32,828 bases of DNA, from assembly GCF_000428785.1 (NCBI RefSeq), contig NZ_AUAP01000022.1, forward strand, positions 1 through 32,828, read 5' to 3'. The notes below the pieces were generated by a model. That model saw only the letters and a program-made list of their open reading frames with translations. It had not been told where the DNA came from and did not search any database. The translations under genes and the position numbers were made by a program. This document shows, one piece after another, positions 6,935-15,645 of this stretch. Each line of letters begins with the position of its first letter. The first letter of the stretch is position 1. The DNA comes from Conchiformibius kuhniae DSM 17694 (GTDB lineage Bacteria; Pseudomonadota; Gammaproteobacteria; Burkholderiales; Neisseriaceae).

Positions 6935-8584
6935 ATGTCGCTTGCCGATTTGCTGCGCCGCATTGTCGGTGCGTCCCATGTGCTGACCGGCCGTGCCGCC
7001 GAGCCTTTTTGCACGGGCTACCGTTTTGGTGCGGGCAGTGCGCTGGCGGTGGTGCGCCCCGCCACCTTGTCGGAATACTGGCAGGTGTTGCAGGCGTGTA
7101 CCGATGCCGATGCGGTGGTCATCTGCCAAGCCGCCAACACGGGCTTGACCGGCGGCTCGACCCCGCACGGCAGCTACGACCGCCCCGTCGTGCTGATTAA
7201 CACCATGCGCCTGAAAGGGATTTTTCTGATAGACGACAACCGCCAAGCCGTTTGCCTGCCCGCCGCCACGCTCTACGAATTGGAAAACCGCCTACAGCCT
7301 TTGGGACGCGAACCGCATTCGGTCATCGGTTCGTCCTGCATCGGCGCATCGGTGGTCGGCGGCGTGTGCAACAACTCCGGCGGCGCACTGGTGCGGCGCG
7401 GCCCCGCCTACACCGAAATGGCGGTGTTTGCACGGCGCAACGAAACGGGCGGCTTGGAGCTGGTCAACCATCTGGGCATCGACTTGGGCGACACCCCCGA
7501 ACAAATCTTGGACAACCTCCAGCACGGACGTTTCGGCAACATCTCCCGTCAAGGCAAAGGACATGACCACGACTACTGCCGCCACGTCCGCCAAATCGAC
7601 GCCGACACCCCCGCCCGCTTCAACGCCGACCCCGCCCGCCACCACGACGCATCGGGCAGCGCGGGGCGCGTGGCGGTGTTTGCCGTGCGGCTGGACACCT
7701 TCCCCGCCGACACCGACACCGCCGTATTCTACATCGGCAGCAACAGCACCGCCGCACTCACCGAACTGCGCCGCGACATGCTCGGCAGCTTCGCCCACCT
7801 GCCCGTTTCCGGCGAATACATCCACCGCGACGCCTTCGACTTGGCAGAACAATACGGCAAAGACCTCTATTACTTCATCAAATACGCGGGAACACGCCAC
7901 CTGCCCAAGCTGTTTGCCGCCAAAGCCTTCGCCGACCGCCTCCTGCCCCCGCACAGCAGCGACCGCATTTTGCAAGCCCTGTCGCGGCTGCTGCCCGCCC
8001 ACCTGCCGCCCCTGCTGCGCCGCTACCGCAACGACTACGAACACCACCTCATCATCAAAACCGCCGGCGCAGGCACCGCCGAAACCCGCACCTACCTGCA
8101 ACAATACTTTGCCGACCCGCACACCGGCGCGTTTGCCGAATGCAGCCCCCAAGAAGCCCAAGCCGCCATGCTGCACCGCTTCGCCGTTGCTTCCGCCGCC
8201 GTACGCTACCGCGCCGTCCACCATCGCGACATCGCCGACATCGTCGCCCTCGACATCGCCCTGCGCCGCAACGACCGCGACTGGTTTGAACGCCTTCCGC
8301 CCGAACTCGACGCCCAAATCGCCCGCAAGCTCTACTACGGACACTTCTTCTGCCACGTCTTCCACCAAGACTACCTCGTCAAACAAGGCAAGGACTGCAC
8401 GGCAATCGAACACGCCATGCTGCAACTGCTCGACCGGCGCGGCGCACGCTATCCCGCCGAACACAATGTCGGACACCTCTACCGCGCCGACCCCGAACTG
8501 GCAGACTTCTACCGCCGTCTCGACCCCACCAACAGCTTCAATCCGGGCATCGGACAAACCGCCAAAAACAAAACATGGAACTGA
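6935..8584 (+). CDS. dld: Quinone-dependent D-lactate dehydrogenase
   Basis: Dld is a peripheral membrane flavoenzyme that oxidises D-lactate to pyruvate and passes electrons to quinone. The 549-aa product has the FAD-binding type 4 domain first: QAANTGLTGGSTPHG at 65-79, then IGSSCIGASVVGG and CNNSGGALVRRGPAYTEM, all close to E. coli Dld. The Lact-deh-memb C-terminal domain follows, with EHNVGHLY and DPTNSFNPGIG near the end. The open frame extends nearly 900 bp upstream but is GC-rich shadow sequence. ATG 6935 is preceded by AAGGG and gives the expected N-terminus. The last 10 nt overlap the YigZ gene, suggesting translational coupling. Confidence 0.95.
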   Translation: MSLADLLRRIVGASHVLTGRAAEPFCTGYRFGAGSALAVVRPATLSEYWQVLQACTDADAVVICQAANTGLTGGSTPHGSYDRPVVLINTMRLKGIFLIDDNRQAVCLPAATLYELENRLQPLGREPHSVIGSSCIGASVVGGVCNNSGGALVRRGPAYTEMAVFARRNETGGLELVNHLGIDLGDTPEQILDNLQHGRFGNISRQGKGHDHDYCRHVRQIDADTPARFNADPARHHDASGSAGRVAVFAVRLDTFPADTDTAVFYIGSNSTAALTELRRDMLGSFAHLPVSGEYIHRDAFDLAEQYGKDLYYFIKYAGTRHLPKLFAAKAFADRLLPPHSSDRILQALSRLLPAHLPPLLRRYRNDYEHHLIIKTAGAGTAETRTYLQQYFADPHTGAFAECSPQEAQAAMLHRFAVASAAVRYRAVHHRDIADIVALDIALRRNDRDWFERLPPELDAQIARKLYYGHFFCHVFHQDYLVKQGKDCTAIEHAMLQLLDRRGARYPAEHNVGHLYRADPELADFYRRLDPTNSFNPGIGQTAKNKTWN

Positions 8585-9171
8585 GCTACCGCACCCTTGC
8601 CGCCCCCGCCGAAGGCATGTTTAAAGACAAAGGCAGCCGCTTCACCGCCTACGCCTTCCCCGTCTGCACCGAAGCGCACGTCAAACAACACACCGGCACC
8701 CTGCGCCAAACCCACCACAAAGCCCGCCACTGGTGCTACGCCTACCGTCTGGGCACAGACGGCAACCGCTTCCGCGCCAACGACGACGGCGAACCCGCAG
8801 GCAGCGCGGGGCGTCCCATCTTGGGGCAGATTGACGCTTTCGGGCTGACCGACACGCTGGTGGTGGTGGTGCGCTACTTCGGCGGCACGCTGCTGGGCGT
8901 TCCCGGCTTGATTCACGCCTACAAAACCGCCACCGCCGCCGCCCTTGCTGCCGCCGAAATCATCGAAAAAAACATCGAATGCGAAACCGCACTGGTTTGC
9001 GCCTACGCCGATTTGAGCGAAGTGCTGCGCGTGGCAAAACAACACGGCGCTTACACCATCTCACAAAATTTGCAGCTCGACTGCCGCCTGACCCTGCGGC
9101 TGCCCCTTGCCCAAGCCCCATCGTGCCGCCACGCATGGGCAAAAATCCCGTCCGTACACATCGAAACATAA
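8575..9171 (+). CDS. yigZ: YigZ/IMPACT family protein (UPF0029)
   Basis: The 198-aa protein carries the UPF0029 N-terminal domain with NDDGEPAGSAG at 69-79 and the signature RYFGGTLLGVPGLIHAY at 100-116, then the smaller C-terminal domain of this family. Eukaryotic IMPACT regulates Gcn1/Gcn2; the bacterial role is not settled, with RNA or protein binding proposed. Length is normal. The start codon lies inside the end of dld (ATGGAACTGA), so the pair is probably co-transcribed and coupled. The gene ends 111 bp before hisH. Confidence 0.9.
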   Translation: MELSYRTLAAPAEGMFKDKGSRFTAYAFPVCTEAHVKQHTGTLRQTHHKARHWCYAYRLGTDGNRFRANDDGEPAGSAGRPILGQIDAFGLTDTLVVVVRYFGGTLLGVPGLIHAYKTATAAALAAAEIIEKNIECETALVCAYADLSEVLRVAKQHGAYTISQNLQLDCRLTLRLPLAQAPSCRHAWAKIPSVHIET

Positions 9172-9226
9172 GCCCCGCACCGCCATCACCGCACGCTGCG
9201 GATACCAAACGGATTTCCCCCTGTTC

Positions 9227-9235
9227 TGTTATAAT
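9227..9235 (+). promoter_or_regulatory. Extended -10 promoter element upstream of hisH
   Basis: TGTTATAAT (TGN plus a perfect TATAAT) lies about 48 bp before the hisH start. No good -35 hexamer is seen at the usual distance, as is usual for extended -10 promoters. Confidence 0.5.
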
Positions 9236-9282
9236 CCTACGCCACACAGACAACGCGAACCACCCAACGCAAAGGAGTTTCG

Positions 9283-9927
9283 ATGAAAATCGCCATTGTG
9301 GACTACGGCATGGGCAACCTGCATTCCGTACTCAAATCGGTACAGGCTGCCGCCCGCCTTGCCCGCACCGCCGCCGACATCGCCCTGACCGACCGCCCCG
9401 AAGCCCTTGCCGCCGCCGACAAAATCGTCTTTCCCGGACAAGGCGCGATGCCCGACTGCATGGCGGCACTGCAGCGCAACGGCTTGGACGAAGCCCTGTC
9501 GCACGCCCTGCGGCACAAACCCTTTTTCGGCATCTGCGTGGGGGCGCAACTGCTGTTCGAGCGCAGCGAAGAAGGCGACACCGCAGGCTTGGGGCATTTT
9601 CGCGGCACGGTCAAACGCTTTGCACACGGTCAGCGCGACCCGCACGGCACACGCCTGAAAATCCCGCACATGGGCTGGAACAGCGTGCGCCAAACCCGTC
9701 CGCACCCGATGTTTGCCGACATTGCCAACGGCACGCGCTTTTACTTCGTCCACAGCTACCACTTCGCCCCCGCAGAGCCGCAAACCGTTGCCGGCGAAAG
9801 CGACTACCCCGACCCTTTCGCCTGCATCGTTGCCCGCGACAACGTGTTTGCCACCCAGTTCCACACCGAAAAAAGCCACGATGCGGGCTTGCTGATGTTG
9901 CGGAATTTTCTAAACTGGCAGCCCTGA
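9283..9927 (+). CDS. hisH: Imidazole glycerol phosphate synthase, glutaminase subunit HisH
   Basis: HisH hydrolyses glutamine and channels ammonia to HisF in histidine biosynthesis. The 214-aa chain is a class I amidotransferase: VDYGMGNLHSV at the start, nucleophile C85 in GICVGAQLLF, and the H194/E196 pair in TQFHTEKS. IPHMGWNSV is the conserved interface segment. Length is normal. ATG follows AAAGGAG. Its partner hisF lies at 11358, separated by hisA and a small membrane-protein gene. Confidence 0.97.
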   Translation: MKIAIVDYGMGNLHSVLKSVQAAARLARTAADIALTDRPEALAAADKIVFPGQGAMPDCMAALQRNGLDEALSHALRHKPFFGICVGAQLLFERSEEGDTAGLGHFRGTVKRFAHGQRDPHGTRLKIPHMGWNSVRQTRPHPMFADIANGTRFYFVHSYHFAPAEPQTVAGESDYPDPFACIVARDNVFATQFHTEKSHDAGLLMLRNFLNWQP

Positions 9928-9939
9928 GGGGCAATCCGA

Positions 9940-9969
9940 TTGCACCTTTTCGGGCGAATTGTGTAAAAT
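9940..9969 (+). promoter_or_regulatory. Probable promoter for hisA
   Basis: TTGCAC at 9940-9945 and TAAAAT at 9964-9969 are 18 bp apart, between hisH and hisA. A similar string (TTGC, TTTTCGGGC, AATT) recurs in the greA leader promoter at 15481-15508. Confidence 0.5.
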
Positions 9970-10021
9970 AACGCTAATTTCCGCCCGATATTTGTAAACC
10001 CCAACCGCTCAGGTATTGATT

Positions 10022-10771
10022 ATGCTGCTGATTCCCGCCATCGATTTGAAAAACGGGCAATGCGTCCGCCTCAAGCAGGGCTTGATGGAACAGGCGACCG
10101 TGTTTTCCGACTCGCCCGCCGAAACCGCCGTCCACTGGCAACAACAGGGCGCAAGGCGTTTGCATTTGGTGGACTTGGACGGCGCATTTGCCGGCAAGCC
10201 GCAAAACGCCGAAGCAGTGGCGGCCATTTTGGCGGCGGTGGCAGACAAAATGCCCGTGCAGTTGGGCGGGGGCATTCGCGATTTGCACACCATCGAGCGT
10301 TATCTGGCTTTGGGTTTGCACGATGTGATTATCGGCACGGCGGCGGTGAACAATCCCGCCCTTGTTGCCGAAGCCTGCCGCGAATTTCCGGGACGCATCA
10401 TTGTCGGCATCGATGCCAAAGACGGCATGGTGGCGATTGACGGCTGGGCGGTCGTTACCAGGCACCGCGCCGCCGATTTGGCAAAACGCTTTGCCGATGA
10501 CGGCGTGAATGCGGTGATTTACACCGACATCGGGCGGGACGGCATGATGAGCGGCGTCAATGTTGCCGCCACCGCCGCTTTGGCACAAAGCACCGGCATG
10601 CCCGTCATCGCATCGGGCGGATTGAGCGGCTTGGACGATGTACGCGCCCTGTGCGCCGCAAGCTGCATTCACGGCGCGATTACCGGACGGGCGATTTACG
10701 AAGGCAGCTTGGATTTTGCCCAAGCACAGCGTTTGGCAGACGAATTGTCCGCACCCGCCGTGTCGGGCTGA
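10022..10771 (+). CDS. hisA: Phosphoribosylformimino-5-aminoimidazole carboxamide ribotide isomerase HisA
   Basis: HisA is the (beta-alpha)8-barrel isomerase that converts ProFAR to PRFAR, the substrate of HisF/HisH. The 249-aa product starts MLLIPAIDLKNG with catalytic D8; the second catalytic Asp is in VGIDAKDG. Phosphate-binding loops QLGGGIRD and IASGGLSG are both present. ATG 10022 is chosen because AGG lies 8 nt upstream and MLLIPAIDL is the standard N-terminus; a TTG six bases earlier is unlikely. The final residues are followed after 60 bp by a small membrane-protein gene. Confidence 0.97.
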   Translation: MLLIPAIDLKNGQCVRLKQGLMEQATVFSDSPAETAVHWQQQGARRLHLVDLDGAFAGKPQNAEAVAAILAAVADKMPVQLGGGIRDLHTIERYLALGLHDVIIGTAAVNNPALVAEACREFPGRIIVGIDAKDGMVAIDGWAVVTRHRAADLAKRFADDGVNAVIYTDIGRDGMMSGVNVAATAALAQSTGMPVIASGGLSGLDDVRALCAASCIHGAITGRAIYEGSLDFAQAQRLADELSAPAVSG

Positions 10772-10831
10772 CGCGCATTCGTGCTGCTGCCAAGCATTAT
10801 TCTTTGAATTAAAAATCAAAAAGGAAAAATT

Positions 10832-11182
10832 ATGAACGGCGCATTTATGCTTACCGCCTTTGTGCTGGGCTTTTGGTGCATTTGGTCGGCAAACCGTGAT
10901 GTCAATTCGGTGTTGGAATCGCTGGGTATCACCCTCACCGCCATCGTGGCAAAAAGCCTGATGGAATGGAGCGGTCCGCCCGAATTTAATTCCGTCATGC
11001 TTGCCGTATGGGGCATTTTGTTTATTTATTCGGTGGTTACCTTGGAGCTGATTGACCGCTACTCCACCAATATGTCTGTCAATCTCACCATTGCCATCGC
11101 TTCGGCGGTGGGCTGGTTCTTTTTGGCGCAATGGCTGTTCAGCGCGGAAGGCATGGCGAAAGTCGGCTCTTGGATTGCCTGA
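10832..11182 (+). CDS. Small multi-pass membrane protein inside the his cluster
   Basis: This 116-aa protein has about four hydrophobic segments (roughly residues 3-21, 30-47, 56-75 and 82-103) and few charged residues. No family is recognised. AAGGA precedes the ATG at good distance, codon use matches the neighbours, and the gene sits between hisA and hisF on the same strand, so it is very likely real and expressed with them. Nothing in its sequence ties it to histidine synthesis; its position may be historical or indicate a transport or membrane role. Confidence 0.75.
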   Translation: MNGAFMLTAFVLGFWCIWSANRDVNSVLESLGITLTAIVAKSLMEWSGPPEFNSVMLAVWGILFIYSVVTLELIDRYSTNMSVNLTIAIASAVGWFFLAQWLFSAEGMAKVGSWIA

Positions 11183-11248
11183 ACGTTTGCGGGGCATACC
11201 GCTATGCGGCCGCACAACGCAGCACCCGCAGCACGACACGCCCCACCC

Positions 11249-11291
11249 CGGCAAAAAACCCGCCGCCCGCCGGCACCACGGTTTTTTGCCG
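11249..11291. terminator. Strong hairpin in the hisF leader (first of two)
   Basis: CGGCAAAAAACC at 11249-11260 pairs perfectly with GGTTTTTTGCCG at 11280-11291, a 12-bp stem. The T-run lies inside the right arm. It probably terminates transcription after the small membrane-protein gene, or forms part of the hisF leader structure. Confidence 0.6.
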
Positions 11292-11303
11292 CCCACACTC
11301 CCC

Positions 11304-11340
11304 TTTCGGGCGTGCCGTTTGCGGTACGCCCGAAATTTTG
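11304..11340 (+). terminator. Second strong hairpin immediately upstream of hisF
   Basis: TTTCGGGCGTGCCG (11304-11317) pairs with CGGTACGCCCGAAA (11322-11335): 14 bp with one G-T wobble and a TTTG loop, followed by TTTTG. It ends only 18-22 bp before the hisF start, so it is either a read-through terminator or an attenuator for hisF. Confidence 0.65.
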
Positions 11341-11357
11341 TTTGCAAAGGAATTTTG

Positions 11358-12122
11358 ATGCTTGCCAAACGGATTATCCCCTGCCTCGACGTGGACAACG
11401 GCCGCGTGGTCAAAGGCGTGAATTTTGTCGGACTGCGCGATGCGGGCGACCCCGTTTCCGTTGCCAAACGCTACAACGACGAGGGCGCGGACGAACTCAC
11501 TTTTCTGGACATCACCGCCAGCAGCGACAACCGCGACACCATTTTGCACACCATTGAAGCGGTGGCTTCGCAAGTGTTTATTCCGCTTACCGTTGGCGGC
11601 GGCGTGCGCTCGCTGGCCGATATCCGCCGCCTGCTCAATGCGGGCGCGGACAAAGTGGGCATCAATTCCGCCGCCGTGTCCAATCCCGATTTGGTCAGCG
11701 AAGCGGCGGCGTTTTTCGGTTCGCAGGCGATTGTGGTGGCGGTGGACGCCAAAGCCGTCAATGCAGACAACACGCATTGGGAAGTGTTTACGCACGGCGG
11801 CCGCAAAGCCACAGGGCTGGACGCGGTGGACTGGGCGCGGCAGATGCAGCAGCGCGGCGCGGGCGAAATCCTGCTCACCAGCATGGACAGGGACGGCACC
11901 AAAAGCGGTTTCAATCTGCCGCTCACCCGCGCCGTTGCCGATGCGCTGGACATTCCCCTGATTGCATCGGGCGGCGTGGGCAATGTCCAACATTTAATTG
12001 AAGGGATTACGCAGGGACACGCCGATGCGGTGCTGGCGGCGAGCATTTTCCACTTCGGCGAAGTGTCTGTCGGCGAAGCGAAACGGCAAATGCAGGCGGC
12101 GGGGATTGAAGTTCGTTTGTAA
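11358..12122 (+). CDS. hisF: Imidazole glycerol phosphate synthase, cyclase subunit HisF
   Basis: HisF is the barrel subunit that joins PRFAR and ammonia to give IGP and AICAR. The 254-aa product begins MLAKRIIPCLDVDNGRVVKG with catalytic D11; the second Asp is in VVAVDAKAV. TVGGGVRS and IASGGVGN are the phosphate loops. The frame extends upstream, but ATG 11358 follows AAAGGAA and gives the canonical N-terminus. Two strong hairpins occupy its leader. A DUS inverted repeat starts just after the stop. Confidence 0.97.
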   Translation: MLAKRIIPCLDVDNGRVVKGVNFVGLRDAGDPVSVAKRYNDEGADELTFLDITASSDNRDTILHTIEAVASQVFIPLTVGGGVRSLADIRRLLNAGADKVGINSAAVSNPDLVSEAAAFFGSQAIVVAVDAKAVNADNTHWEVFTHGGRKATGLDAVDWARQMQQRGAGEILLTSMDRDGTKSGFNLPLTRAVADALDIPLIASGGVGNVQHLIEGITQGHADAVLAASIFHFGEVSVGEAKRQMQAAGIEVRL

Positions 12123-12124
12123 GT

Positions 12125-12139
12125 TTCAGGCAGCCTGAA
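12125..12139. other. DNA uptake sequence, Kingella dialect (inverted form)
   Basis: TTCAGGCAGCCTGAA contains AGGCAGCCTGAA (AG-kingDUS) on plus at 12128-12139 and AGGCTGCCTGAA (AG-simDUS) on minus. It lies between hisF and the next ribosome-binding site. It has no T-run, so termination here is doubtful. Confidence 0.8.
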
Positions 12140-12153
12140 CAAGGAAAAACACC

Positions 12154-12792
12154 ATGCAGCAACGCGAATGGCACTTTCATTATCCCACCAACCGAAACCT
12201 CAGCCGGCTTATCATGCTTGTGTGGATTGTGCCGGTATTATTGGGATTCGCGTATCCCAAATTATATTGGTGGGGCGTCGGCACGGGTTTGGCAGGTGCC
12301 ATCGGTCTCGGCATCGGCATAGATACTTGGTGGCGCTCGCGCCGCACAAACGAGTTTGTCCGTCTTGACGAACAAGGGCTGTCCTTTCAAATCAACCCCG
12401 ACCCTGCGACTTACCGCATTCCGTATTCGGCATTGCTGTATGTGGAACTGGATTACCAACTAATGCCCTACACTTACCAAATGACTCATGCCAAATTGCA
12501 TTTGGAATACCGCCTGCCCGAAGACGACCCCGACAGCGAACCGCGTAAACAATTGATGGATTTGAGACGTCTGCATTATCCACCGCCAAGTTGGGAAGAA
12601 TGGAAACGCAATGGCTCCGGCTACGCTTACGCACAAACCGTCCTTGCCCTGCATGATGCACTTATCCGTGCATGCGCCCCGAAGCAATTGGCACTGTTCA
12701 GCCCCACACAGGCAATGCGCGACAAAGCATGGTTGGAACAGGAAAAACAACGCACCCGCGAATGGCTGGATTCGTTTAAAAAACCCTACTGA
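12154..12792 (+). CDS. Membrane protein of unknown function (two TM plus cytoplasmic domain)
   Basis: The 212-aa protein has two adjacent hydrophobic segments at about 19-37 and 40-57, then ~155 soluble residues. The part EFVRLDEQGLSFQ...YRIPYSALLYVEL looks like a beta-rich PH-like domain of the kind seen after membrane segments in bacterial proteins, but the match is by impression only. A charged helical C-terminus follows (LEQEKQRTREWLDSFKK). AAGGAA precedes the ATG. It is bracketed by two DUS inverted repeats, one on each side. No function is proposed. Confidence 0.8.
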   Translation: MQQREWHFHYPTNRNLSRLIMLVWIVPVLLGFAYPKLYWWGVGTGLAGAIGLGIGIDTWWRSRRTNEFVRLDEQGLSFQINPDPATYRIPYSALLYVELDYQLMPYTYQMTHAKLHLEYRLPEDDPDSEPRKQLMDLRRLHYPPPSWEEWKRNGSGYAYAQTVLALHDALIRACAPKQLALFSPTQAMRDKAWLEQEKQRTREWLDSFKKPY

Positions 12793-12796
12793 AACC

Positions 12797-12817
12797 GTTT
12801 TCAGGCAGCCTGAAAAC
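12797..12817. terminator. DUS inverted repeat acting as a likely terminator
   Basis: GTTTTCAGGC and GCCTGAAAAC form a perfect 10-bp stem around a single A. The plus strand carries AGGCAGCCTGAA at 12803-12814. It starts 5 bp after the stop of the preceding gene, the typical place for DUS pairs that double as terminators in Neisseriaceae. Confidence 0.75.
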
Positions 12818-12822
12818 ACACC

Positions 12823-12914
12823 CGTCATTCCCGCGAATGCGGGAATCCATATTGTTTGATAACAAAACTTTGTCTGAAAATGCGCTTGGATTTCCGCCTG
12901 CGCGGGAATGACGG
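12823..12914. repeat. dRS3-flanked repeat (copy 2) without MITE ends
   Basis: CGTCATTCCC...GGGAATCC at 12827-12846 and ATTTCC...GGGAATGACGG at 12890-12909 are inverted copies of the dRS3-like 20-mer around a ~45-bp spacer. The spacer differs from those of copies 1 and 3-5, and the TAGGGCGTGTCATC ends are missing. This matches the neisserial intergenic mosaic layout (dRS3 flanking an RS unit). A degenerate DUS (AAACAGCCTGAA) follows at about 12953. Confidence 0.7.
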
Positions 12915-12975
12915 CACAACAGACAATATCCGATTGATTTGAAATATTTTCAAACAGCCTGAAAAAAGGATTTCC

Positions 12976-13743
12976 ATGACAGATTTAACGCTTTGGCAAT
13001 ACATTGCCGTCATCGTGCTGGCGGTGGGCGCGGGCGTGTTGAACATCGTAGCGGGCGGCGGCTCGAACATTATTTTGCCGATGCTGATGATTTTCGGCGT
13101 GCCGCCCGACATCGCCAACGGCAGCAACCGCGTGGGCGTGTTTTTGCAGTCGCTCACCGGCATTCACGGCTTTGCCAAAGCCGACAAAATCCCCCCTGCC
13201 CTGCAAGTGTGGCAGATTATGCTGCCCACCCTGCTCGGCGGTGCGCTCGGTGCGGCGGCGGCATCGGTTTTGCCCAACCACCTGCTCAAGCCCGCGCTGC
13301 TGCTGGTGATGCTGGCGGTGGCGGCGATGATGCTGTTCAAGCCCAATCTGCTCCACCACAGCCCCGACACCGAGCCGGTAAACATCAACCGCCACCGCAA
13401 AGCATGGGCGGGCATGTTTTGTGCGGGCATCTACGGCGGTTTCGTGCAAGCGGGCGTGGGCTTGCTGATGCTGCCCCTGCTGGTGGCGCTGCTGCGCTAC
13501 GACCCCGTCCGCGCCAATGCTTTGAAAGTATTGTGCACGCTCGGCTTTACCGCCGTTGCCCTGCTGATATTCATCGTGCAGGGGCAAGTGTGGTGGACGC
13601 TGGGTTTGGCACTGGCGGCGGGCAACGTTGCCGGTGCGCTGATTGGCGTGCGCGTTGCCCTGAAGCTCTCTCCCGATGCCATGCGCTGGGTGGTGTTTGC
13701 GATGACGCTGGTGGCGGTAACGGTTGCCCTGTTCATCAAATAA
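12976..13743 (+). CDS. TSUP-family (TauE/SafE) membrane transporter, second copy
   Basis: The 255-aa polytopic protein has the TSUP duplicated pattern: VLNIVAGGGSNIILPML in the first half with ANGSNRVGVF, and AGIYGGFVQAGVGLLMLP in the second. Around eight hydrophobic segments are visible. Its motifs differ clearly from the TSUP protein at 330-1106, so the two are distant paralogues and probably carry different anions. AAAAGGA precedes the ATG. pyrD follows after 35 bp on the same strand, so co-transcription is likely. Confidence 0.88.
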   Translation: MTDLTLWQYIAVIVLAVGAGVLNIVAGGGSNIILPMLMIFGVPPDIANGSNRVGVFLQSLTGIHGFAKADKIPPALQVWQIMLPTLLGGALGAAAASVLPNHLLKPALLLVMLAVAAMMLFKPNLLHHSPDTEPVNINRHRKAWAGMFCAGIYGGFVQAGVGLLMLPLLVALLRYDPVRANALKVLCTLGFTAVALLIFIVQGQVWWTLGLALAAGNVAGALIGVRVALKLSPDAMRWVVFAMTLVAVTVALFIK

Positions 13744-13778
13744 TTTTTTCAATATCTTGCCTGTAAAGGACGAATCTT

Positions 13779-14786
<1,008 letters not shown>

Positions 14787-14823
14787 GCGCGGGTTCGGGC
14801 GGGGCAACGCTCCGCCAACAAAA

Positions 14824-14922
14824 TTTTGCACAAACCGTGCGCCTCCATACACGGTTTGCGGGTAAGATGTGCCGTTATGCCGCACAAATGCCACACCGTA
14901 CGGGCGCGGAATTTGTGCAAAA
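14824..14922 (+). other. Overlapping inverted repeats after pyrD
   Basis: CAAACCGTG (14831-14839) pairs locally with CACGGTTTG (14850-14858). The overlapping TTTTGCACAAA (14824-14834) can instead pair with TTTGTGCAAAA (14912-14922). The two stems share CAAA and are mutually exclusive. The local one may be the pyrD terminator, although no T-run follows. Confidence 0.5.
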
Positions 14923-14942
14923 CCCCGCCAATCAGTTAAGAT
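14913..14942 (+). promoter_or_regulatory. Possible promoter for the lipoprotein gene
   Basis: TTGTGC at 14913-14918 and TAAGAT at 14937-14942 are 18 bp apart, placing the transcript start about 30 nt before the ATG. The -35 overlaps the right arm of the long inverted repeat. Confidence 0.4.
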
Positions 14943-14977
14943 TGCCGTTTCAGACTAACCGCAACCCATACATTACC

Positions 14978-15475
14978 ATGCCTATTATTTCCAAACGCAT
15001 CGGCGCGGTCTGCATACTCACCGCGCTCACCGGCGCGTGCAGCGTCAATGTTACCCCCACGCCCTCCGGCTACGCCCGTACCACGCAGGTGGTGCCGTCT
15101 TACACGCCCGCCGAAAACTACCGTCTTGCCCCCAGCCACTGGACGGACGTTGCCAAAATACGCGCCGAAGCCCAACGTTTGGGCATGCAGGTCAATGGCG
15201 GACGCTTGAGCAAAGTTCAAGCCGCACAGCACCTGAACCGTTTCCGCTTGGGCTTGGTCGGCAGCAATCCCGTAGACGACAGCGTGTACGAAATCTACCT
15301 GCGTTCGGCGGTGGACAGCCAGCGCGGCGCCATCGACCCCGCCCAATCCAAAGCACTGGTGGAAAGCGCCCTGCGCGGCTGGGCGCAGCGCTGGCACGCC
15401 ATGTCGCCACGCCCGAACAACCCCGCGTTTACCAATTTTCTGATGGAACACATGGGCATGCCGCCTTTGAAATAA
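14978..15475 (+). CDS. Putative lipoprotein of unknown function
   Basis: The 165-aa product has a short basic-hydrophobic N-terminus and a lipobox LTGAC with C21 as the lipidation site; the -3 residue is Thr rather than Leu but is tolerated. The mature part starts with a Thr/Pro-rich linker and then a helical region with NGGRLSKVQAAQHLNRFRLGLVG and QSKALVESALRGWAQRW. No family is recognised. The ATG has no clear Shine-Dalgarno; it is chosen because it gives a proper signal sequence. Likely an envelope protein. A promoter-terminator pair lies just past its stop. Confidence 0.75.
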   Translation: MPIISKRIGAVCILTALTGACSVNVTPTPSGYARTTQVVPSYTPAENYRLAPSHWTDVAKIRAEAQRLGMQVNGGRLSKVQAAQHLNRFRLGLVGSNPVDDSVYEIYLRSAVDSQRGAIDPAQSKALVESALRGWAQRWHAMSPRPNNPAFTNFLMEHMGMPPLK

Positions 15476-15480
15476 TGCCG

Positions 15481-15508
15481 TTGCCTTTTTCGGGCAATTT
15501 GGTACAAT
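15481..15508 (+). promoter_or_regulatory. Probable promoter of the greA leader
   Basis: TTGCCT at 15481-15486 and TACAAT at 15503-15508 are 16 bp apart, directly after the lipoprotein stop. A strong terminator begins about 16 bp past the -10. Confidence 0.5.
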
Positions 15509-15523
15509 AGCCCGATTACCCCC

Positions 15524-15564
15524 CGCAAGCCGCCCCCCCAATCCGATTGGCGGCTTGCGTTTTT
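15524..15564 (+). terminator. Intrinsic terminator inside the greA leader
   Basis: CGCAAGCCGCC (15524-15534) pairs perfectly with GGCGGCTTGCG (15549-15559) and is followed by TTTTTATATTG. It lies downstream of a promoter-like sequence and 82 bp before greA, so it can end both the lipoprotein mRNA and a short greA leader transcript. Confidence 0.85.
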
Positions 15565-15645
15565 ATATTGTCTCGCCCCGATTGCCCCGCAATCGGGCGG
15601 TTTGCCATTTGGCAGCACACAGAACAGATACGAAAAGGAATGTCG

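Noticed and set aside
11204..11340. His leader peptide for attenuation of hisF
   Set aside because: The frame has scattered, not consecutive, His codons and lies in no good RBS context.
330..13743. The two TSUP genes as a recent duplication
   Set aside because: Their motifs and loops differ too much; they are distant paralogues.
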